The translations under genes were made by a program, and so were the position numbers. Under the pieces are notes generated by a model. That model did no database searches and was not told where the DNA came from. It saw nothing but the letters and a program-made list of their open reading frames with translations. 64,000 bases of DNA from Ixodes scapularis (lineage: Eukaryota; Arthropoda; Arachnida; Ixodida; Ixodidae). Positions 57,223 to 64,000 of this stretch are shown here, one piece after another (position 1 is the first letter of the stretch; each line of letters opens with the position of its first letter). The stretch covers positions 30,362,080-30,426,079 of the forward strand of contig NW_024609884.1 of the NCBI RefSeq assembly GCF_016920785.2, read 5' to 3'.

Positions 57223-58128
57223 GCAACAGCAACATTATGTTGCGTGATTTGCGTAAATTTGGCTTTTTATTGGAGCCGAATTCGAGCAAGCGGGACCGCG
57301 TGTCCCTTTTGCCTGATTTTCTCTCTTCGTTGCAGAAAAACCCATTTTATGGGGCTTATAGACGTCGCGTTAATGCGCGGCTAATAAGCCCCGCTCGTGC
57401 ACGAGGCAGATGGCGCTTTCCCCCTGGGAAATTTAGGCAGAACGTCGAGTAAAAGATTCCGAGAATGCGTTTTGAACCCCCCCTCCCTCCCCCGCGCTAC
57501 AATGAATGGGAGCAAAGTTCCTTTTTCGTAATTCTGGGGTAGCTTTAGACGAAGAGAAACAAACAAGTACAGCACATTTATGCGGTTAATATTCAGACTC
57601 TAGAATGAGAAATTAATGTGTTTTTCACGAACAGTTGTCTTATCTAGTGGCAAACTACTCGCTTTAAGTGCCGGGATCAAGAGTTCTGGGGCGTGGACTG
57701 CAAGTAATGCTGCTCGGACTGCCTGCCATTTTTGAAAAGGGGAAGAAAAAAAACCCCCCAAAAACAGGAAGGACGGATCTGCCCTACCTGATGGAACTTA
57801 AACGGGTAAGATATGTAACTTTCAACTCATATTGAACGAAATAAAATCAGATTTCGTTAATATCTCGGAAATTATTTGCATGTTTTTGCATAGAAAACGA
57901 CAGGAAAGTTTTATTTGGAGAAAGGTAAGTGCCTCGGCTTGGATATCAGAGTATTCTGGTATAGGGCATCACCCGGTTTTCTGGATACTTTTAATCTTTC
58001 TTGAAATTGTACGAAAATACAGACAATGCGAGGGCAAAATGGTGGAAGCGTGCGTCTGTTTGATAGTCGAGACACCACCTGAAACTGGTTTTGTTTGGGG
58101 GAGGGTGTTTTTGGTAATGAGTATTTAT
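56604..58128. other. unassigned intergenic sequence
   Basis: T29 run at 57192-57220. Overlapping short frames on both strands, none recognised. Confidence 0.45.
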
Positions 58129-58775
58129 GGTCTTGGGTTGCCAAAGGCATGGTAGCGCTTTTTTGGACGAGGACAAAAGAAAGAAAGACAAGACAGACAC
58201 GAGCGCTGACTGCAAACTTAGGCCCTAAAGCAAGTACCCGTCTAGCGTCCTCAGGGAGCTGCACATCACTTACAGTCCTGACGTTGCAAGTAACCACTGG
58301 ACGTTTCTTGGGTATGCTGCTTCTAAGACGTGTCAGCGCCTGCTGCTAGATGAATTCCGTGCACCGGTCCACGATGCCGAAGAACGCCCGCAGTCGTCGG
58401 CTGTCCGAATCCGGCTTGCCAGGGTCCCGAAGAATGGAGCACAGCAGATCCTTGTAGAGACGCACCTGCCGTCGCCATTCAGATCTCAGGACCTTCGGCA
58501 TCGTGGACCGGTGCACGGAATTCATCTGGCAGCAGGCGCTGACACGTCTTAGAAGCAGCATACCCAAGAAACGTCCAGTGGTTACTTGCAACGTCAGGAC
58601 TGTAAGTGATGTGCAGCTCCCTGAGGACGCTAGACGGGTACTTGCTTTAGGGCCTAAGTTTGCAGTCAGCGCTCGTGTCTGTCTTGTCTTTCTTTCTTTT
58701 GTCCTCGTCCAAAAAAGCGCTACCATGCCTTTGGCAACCCAAGACCAATACCAACTAGCCCAACATACAGCTTTG
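58129..58775 (+). mobile_element. PLE 5' segment as a 618-bp inverted duplication (H5) with tail
   Basis: Arms of about 250 bp (58129-58382 and 58494-58746) are near-perfect reverse complements around a 111-bp centre. On the right arm, plus strand, the frame gives KRPVVTCNVRTVSDVQLP, then EDARRVLALGPKFAVSA. The L-x-L-G-x-K-F-A-V block is what I know from the N-terminal part of PLE proteins, just before the RT. The frame then leaves coding at GCTCGTGTCTGTCTTGTC and ends in the tail CCAATACCAACTAGCCCAAC (58744 on). No RT or endonuclease follows. The left arm is the same piece inverted, head to head. Confidence 0.8.
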
Positions 58776-59767
58776 ATAAGTATTTATGGGGCTTGCGAAA
58801 TTGTCAATCAGTAAGCGTCTCTCGGTTTTATTGCTTCGTTGAAATTATGCATGGACCTTAATTTGACGGGGTTAATGAATAAGATCATAAAGTCACGAAC
58901 TCCCACAATAATAAATTATCGAATAGAAGCCGTGCAATCAAAAACAAAAGTGCCTCCAAAGCGCAAAATAATAAAACTATCGAGGAACGTTTAGTCGCTA
59001 ATCACCCAGTAAGTCGGCTTTTGTTCGTTAAATTTTTTTTTTGTGATTTTTCAGCGAAACGGCAGATAAGTGACAACCTATTGGCACCTTGCGGTGCATG
59101 CCGACAAGGCTTCGACAGCAGCGACTGTCAGCGAGAGTCCCTAGGGCGTAACCGTCACAAATCGGGCGCAGGCGTAAAGATACTCGTTCTTTTTACCGAC
59201 CGCGGGCGCAGTTGCTTTCTTTTTTTTTTTATTGTAAGAAAAGTACTCTAGTTACTGACAAGATGAGAACGGTAGGGAGGAGTTTGAGTTGTTCCAGCGC
59301 GAGCTTCCTTCCTTCGAGAACACTCTGGTGTCTGGTGAGCTGTAAGCGTGCACGTGCAGTCAAGGCGGAAGGCTACCTGCGCGTACTGGAAGCATCCAAA
59401 AGAGACGCCGTTCTCACTCTGTCAGTGACTCGAGAACAATCTTTTGAGAACCTTTCCCGGGCGAATCATCCGGCTTCTTTTGCACTCGGATCGACATTGG
59501 GGGTGGTTTTGAAGATCGTTCTCGAGGGCTCCCGGTAGCAATAGCGCGGGCTCCCGGTAGCAATATCGTTCAACCAGAATTCGACCTGCCAAAACTCTCC
59601 CGTTACGTCTCCAAATAGACAGATCTCACAGAGCGTTCCACACATTCGTCACGCCGCCATAGTTCATAGGAGGCAGGCGCTAGTTTACGAGACAGCTCGT
59701 GCCGTTTCGTGCTCTGCCCGCGCAGTCCCTCAGCGGGGTTATCGTTCGTGCAGAGAGTTTATACCAG
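58776..59767. other. unassigned intergenic sequence
   Basis: No recognised gene. GGGCTCCCGGTAGCAATA is written twice in tandem at about 59527-59565. Confidence 0.45.
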
Positions 59768-60864
59768 AGTTGTGCCTACCTCAAATACTCTACTCAAGAT
59801 ACTGTATTTCAAATACTTTTTGAACTATCTTGGTACCTTGCAAATATTTTTGATCGAGAGTATTTCATACTGTATTTTAATTACATTTTTGAGTATCTTG
59901 TACTCATTATCTCAAATACATTTTTGCCATTCCGCCATTTTCCGAGTTTTTCGGTATAAAGTGGCGTGGCCGTGGCAAGAGAAAACGTGAACATTGTTTC
60001 GAGCAACCAAATCCTGTTGCTAGCTTCGATAAACTACGGTGACTTAGATTGAGCTCGTGAAAATATCGCTTTTGTGCCGATTCCAACTCATATTTCACCC
60101 CGACGTTCGTACAATAAAAGTTTTCCCCTCACCTTCCCAAAGGCGCCTTTTGTTTCCAGAGTTTCTCCCAAAAAGACTTAAACAAAAGGGGTGATTTTAC
60201 GGAAGTAAAGATTGTCACACTGAGCCGCAACACACAACGGGAAACAACCAACAACAACAATGCAGAGTTCAGTGTCAAAAAAAAAAAAGAGAAGTGGACA
60301 CAAAAAGAAGACACTTTTTTTTCCCTGCATGTTTGATCCCGCTACGGCAAAAAGTCGAGGTTTTTTTTCGTCTTTTCTTTTTTCTTCTGTCCGACAATTA
60401 TTGCTCTCGAGAACACTGTATGTAAACAATCATCGATAAGCAGAAAACAGGACAGGGAACTAACTACGAGCAGGATAACCTCTCAAAATGCCAACAAAGT
60501 GTCTCCCAACGTTAAGTGCCTTTCTGAACGGAACCTCCGTGAAGAAGCTGCGCCCATGTGCCGTGGATATTTTTTGGGCTCTCTTTGTTGTTCATTCGTA
60601 AATTTCCGTATCCCAAGTTCGTTTATAGTGAACTCTCCATACAGGGAATATGGATTGTAGTTAAACAGTGCGTCTAAGGTGCGCCGATGTCATTGGAAAT
60701 GAAATTACCTTCATGTTCCATAAATGTATTGTAACTGTACAACTGTTTGTCGTTGACGTCGATACAAATTACGCAATGCGGAAGTATCTTCAAAAGTAAT
60801 TGAATTACTTTTCTAAGTATTTGTACTGTACTCAAGATACCTTACAGTAAAAGTAACTTGGGTA
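59768..60864. mobile_element. possible hAT-type element with ATACTC-rich ends
   Basis: AGAGTTGTGCCTACCTCAAA, then CAAATACTC and AAGATACTG repeats (59768-59930), are mirrored by TAAGTATTTGTACTGTACTC and AAGATACC (60813-60843). Terminal GTATC/ATACT arrays of this kind occur in hAT elements. A family-F MITE is inserted at the right end (TA at 60863). Confidence 0.4.
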
Positions 60865-61178
60865 CACTCTAAAAAAAGCCATTGCGTCTACTTTCCTGCA
60901 CAACACTCGGATAGCCAATCACCGCAACTTACGGAGGCAGCTCAGCAAATGACAATGCCAAAACATATGTTTAGACAAAAAAAAACGCAGTTTGAGTTGT
61001 GGCATTAGGCAATGCAAGCGTGACGTTTTGCATGGTTTAATGTCCCAACTCAGACTGCGCTTTTTGGTATAAGCATATGCTTCGGCATCATCATTCGCTG
61101 GGTTGCTTCCGTAAATTGTGGTGATTGGCTCTCCAAGTGTTGTGCGGGAAAATAGACGGACGGCCTTCTTTTAGAATG
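60865..61178. mobile_element. foldback MITE family F, copy 3
   Basis: CACTCTAAAAAAAGCC to TTCTTTTAGAATG. Same paired blocks as copy 1. Flanked by TA on both sides. Confidence 0.95.
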
Positions 61179-61482
61179 TATGTACAAATCCTTGTTCTTC
61201 GTATCAGTTTCGAACACCTCTCGATTAATCTTTCGTCTTCAGCTGATAGGACCGTGAAGGCTGCAGGCAGGACTTCGTTTACGCGTTTTGCTTTGAAACC
61301 TTACTTTCTTAGCGCCAGTGCCCTTGCCACGGAAGCACGCCAAAGCTGCAATCTCGTCAGTGCCTTAACGCGGGGAACAGATTTTTTTTTCTCAATTTAT
61401 TGAATGGAGGATCGCAGTGTGTCTTCGACCGCTTTGTTTAGCGTCCTATACCTGCCATTAAGGAGTTTTAGAATAACGTAAG
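61179..61482. other. short unassigned stretch
   Basis: An open frame of 92 codons (61125-61403) starts inside the MITE and is not recognised. GGAGTTTTAGAATAACG at 61461 is a terminus shared with the 62121 element. Confidence 0.4.
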
Positions 61483-61779
61483 CAATTTTAGCGCACGCTA
61501 TACTTCGTTTCAGCTTCGGTCCGAGCGCGGCCGATGTTATGAGCCGAAGGGTCAATCAAACAGCGCAAAAAGCGGTGCGTCATGGTGTACTCTCTGCGCT
61601 TGATAGGACTAGCCGGTGGAGGAGTACGCACAGAGAGACAGCGATTACCGGCTAGTCTTATCAACTGCAGAGAGCACGCCATGACGGTATGCCTCTTTCG
61701 CTGTTTGATTGGCCCTTCGGTCCATAACATCGGCCACGCTCGGACCGAAGCTGGAACGAAGTATAGCGCTAAATTTAGC
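61483..61779. mobile_element. 297-bp foldback element family H
   Basis: Arms pair TTTTAGCGCACGCTATACTT with the reverse of GAAGTATAGCGCTAAA, CTTCGGTCCGAGCG with CGCTCGGACCGAAG, CGGCCGATGTTATG with CATAACATCGGCC, and CATGGTG/ACTCTCTGCG with their partners. The centre is 61615-61645. Four bases separate it from the next MITE. Confidence 0.88.
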
Positions 61780-61783
61780 TCTT

Positions 61784-62095
61784 CACTCTAAAAAATGTCT
61801 GTGCGTCTACTTTCACGCACAATACTCGGAGAGCCAATCAGCGCAACTTACGGAGGCAGCTCAGCAAATGACAATGCCTAAACATATGTTTAGACCAAAA
61901 AACGCAGTCTGAGTTGTGACATTAGGCAATGCCAAGCGTCACGCATGCATTGCTTAATATCACAACTCAAACTGCGTTTTCTGGTCTAAACATATGTTTC
62001 GGCATCGTCATTCGCTGAGCTGCCTCCGTAAGTTGCGGTGATTGGCTCTCCGAGTATTGTGCGTGAAAGTAGACGTGAAGACTTTTTTTAGAGTG
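61784..62095. mobile_element. foldback MITE family F, copy 4
   Basis: CACTCTAAAAAATGTC to TTTTTTTAGAGTG, with the same arm blocks. Flanked by TT on both sides. Confidence 0.95.
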
Positions 62096-62120
62096 TTGCG
62101 TTAGCGCACGCTACGCAAGA

Positions 62121-62814
62121 GAGTTTTAGAATAGGGTTTCTCCGCTGCGACGGAAAAGGGCAAAAGCCCAAGGATCTCGCCCTTGCAACGCCACCAAGAC
62201 AGTCAATTTTTATTTCACACACGGAATTCTGTAACTTGAGAAAAAAAAAAAGACGTTTTTTTTTTGGTCCAGAGTAACATTTTAGATTTGTTTAAACATG
62301 AGAATGCGATTGCGAGCGGTCGACCGGACGTGTCTGCCTGCGTTCCCTCCGCAAAAGTAAAGGTACTTCAGGCAAGAGAGCGCTCGTTTACTGACCTTCG
62401 CAGACTGTATCTTTGCCGTAAAATGTTCGCGCGTCGCAAGCATGAAGTTGCCGGTGATCGTTGCCCACTTTACTGGATTTTCCAAACCGAGTGCAATGTT
62501 GTCCCGTATTGAAAATTGCAGTCGCGAGAATGCCGCCGACGTCGCGCTCACGACGCCGCCAAAGCGGCCGCAGCCATGGTCCTGGGAGCCGCCATTTTTG
62601 TAACTCTGCTCGTCTTGGCTTTAGCCAACTTCTCATTACGAACCACCTTGGAGGAGAGCAAAGACTTCGCGTACGCACGCAATTTCCGAAAAATAGCGTG
62701 CGCTAAAATAGCGCTCGCGAAGCTCAAAACGTGGTTAGCGTTCGGCGCATGCGCAGTCGCGACGACGCTATCCTTTGCGTACGCAAAGCGTTAGCGTGCG
62801 CTATTCTAAAACTC
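62121..62814. mobile_element. element with GAGTTTTAGAATAG inverted ends
   Basis: GAGTTTTAGAATAG (62121-62134) and CTATTCTAAAACTC (62801-62814) are perfect 14-bp inverted repeats; a third terminus of the same type is at 61463. The interior has TAGCGTGCGCTA-type words and a GCCGCCATTTTTG stretch but no recognised protein. Alternatively the true pair is 61461 and 62815 with later insertions between. Confidence 0.6.
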
Positions 62815-63731
62815 CCTATTATTGAGGTGTCTACGAAAAGCGAATTTATTTATTTATTTTTATTTAAAATATTACTAGAAATAAATAAATAAATGCCGCC
62901 ACTGGGGTATTTCAGAAAATGTCTCAGATTATCTCGAATGTTCCGGCTGGTTGAACAAGTGATTGCACAGCAGATGGATTAGGCACGGGCGTTGAAGGGT
63001 TTCAGCAGGTGGAAGTGAGTGTCTGTCTTCTGGCAGCTTGTTCAGACAAGCAACTGCTCAACAGGCCTTTGCCAGCCAAGGGCGTTGGCGGTTCCGAGAT
63101 GTACTGCATGCTAGGGTCGCGGCGATCTAGGACGATGGATGGATGAATATGGTACGAACTCTTTGTTTCGTGCGCTGGCTTGCGTCACCTAGCGGGGATG
63201 ATACACAATCGTGACGCCACCTGCACCTGACAGTGTGGCGAAATGCATCGTAGGCAGCGAAGTAATGGCCGTACCATAATCCTGAACGGATGTTAACGTT
63301 CTAGTTCACCATGTTGAAAAATCAATTTCACGACACTGCCGATCAGATAAGAGCTACGGGGTGCCCGACTCCGCTCATCGGTTTTTCCTTTCGGCTTACC
63401 ACCTAGACTTCCAAGGCAACAAAAAACGCTCTACACCCGACAAATTTCTTTATCTCATCGGCAGGAGGACCTCTGAGGACTGTAACAGTTGCAACGTGGA
63501 GATCAATAAAACCCATCCTTAGTGAGTGCTCTAACTATCGTGGTGAACACCGGAATGCAAGCCACATTGAACCAAATAGATTCACTGGCCTTCACTGTTT
63601 CCGATGTGAACCGGAGCTTGGAACACTATGGACCGATCTACAAATGTATACAAGACTCTGATACTGTTTCTTGCTAGTACTGACTCTGGAGTCTCAATAC
63701 GCCTTGAACTGCGCGCGCGCGTGTGTCTGTG
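62815..63731. other. unassigned intergenic sequence
   Basis: A small inverted (TTTA)n/(TAAA)n pair at 62847-62894. No recognised gene. Confidence 0.45.
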
Positions 63732-63860
63732 CAGTGTTGTACGTGTTACTGAAAAAAAATGAAGCAATGGAATACGTCACTCGTTACTTGCAAGTAAAAG
63801 AAACGCGTTACAGACCTACATTGCCACAAAATACAAGGAGCGCGTTTCCGTTACCGTTAA
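63732..63860 (+). mobile_element. possible left end of a hAT-type element
   Basis: CAGTGTTGTACGTGTTACTG followed by CGTTACTTGCAAGTAAAAG and ACGCGTTACAG has the GTTAC-rich layout of hAT termini. The other end lies outside the window or is lost. Confidence 0.35.
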
Positions 63861-64000
63861 AAGTTAGATTATCGTCATTTTGTATTCGAGATTTAAAACG
63901 CCTTACTCTTTTGACGTTACAGGTATGCATAGGCGCCATATTTAGAGAAGCACGATGTCCATGCAGAAACTTAACATAATTAGCTCATCTTTTTTACGGT

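Noticed and set aside
57911..58726. Two similar minus-strand proteins at 58 kb as a gene pair
   Set aside because: They are the two arms of one inverted duplication; the plus-strand reading of the right arm carries the PLE-like block.
61125..61403. 92-codon plus-strand frame
   Set aside because: It starts inside a MITE terminus and has no recognisable motif.

Overview
This is eukaryotic nuclear DNA: multi-exon coding with GT/AG introns, long (TA)n and (CA)n microsatellites, poly-G runs, and dense retroelement and foldback-transposon debris. There are no operons, ribosome-binding sites or CRISPR arrays. The mix suggests an arachnid, most likely an ixodid tick: a DUF4806-type gene with the N-terminal module often seen in tick proteins, a tRNA-headed SINE resembling tick Ruka, Penelope-like elements (PLEs), and Ty3/gypsy and Jockey/CR1-type remnants. 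The species is inferred, not shown.

Layout. 1-760: minisatellite with a 371-bp higher-order period. 1863-4903 (+): a spliced gene of ten coding exons (383 aa) ending in a DUF4806-like domain; it is the only complete protein gene I can support. 5.2-8.7 kb: dispersed repeats, a foldback MITE, a SINE and a 40-bp perfect palindrome. 8.7-14.7 kb: nothing recognised. 14.7-19.0 kb: a 738-bp foldback element, a SINE copy, a gypsy integrase remnant and a second MITE copy. 19.1-21.4 kb (-): decayed gypsy pol plus 3' LTR with a tRNA-like segment inside the LTR. 21.5-26.1 kb: two large foldback elements bounded by (TA)n, one of them a 3.05-kb palindrome with a direct duplication in each arm. About 27.2 kb (-): tRNA-Ser(AGA). 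30.4-34.3 kb (-): a nearly full-length dead LINE. 35-45 kb: PLE fragments, G/C runs, a MITE with clear target-site duplication and long inverted repeats. 46.2-46.7 kb (-): terminal exon of a two-helix membrane protein. 48-56 kb: hAT-like pieces, including one element with a perfect 8-bp target duplication, and more foldback elements. 56.3-56.6 kb: a candidate hammerhead ribozyme between (TA)n arrays. 58.1-58.8 kb: a 618-bp PLE inverted duplication. 59.7-62.8 kb: nested hAT-like and foldback elements.

The window is mostly a transposon graveyard around one gene, one tRNA and one partial gene. The signal that ties most loci together is a set of five hairpins, each abutting the same tail sequence. 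I read them as PLE-derived because the largest encodes a PLE-like protein segment. I see no clear new gene system. The novel-looking material is structural: hairpins, foldbacks and higher-order repeats.
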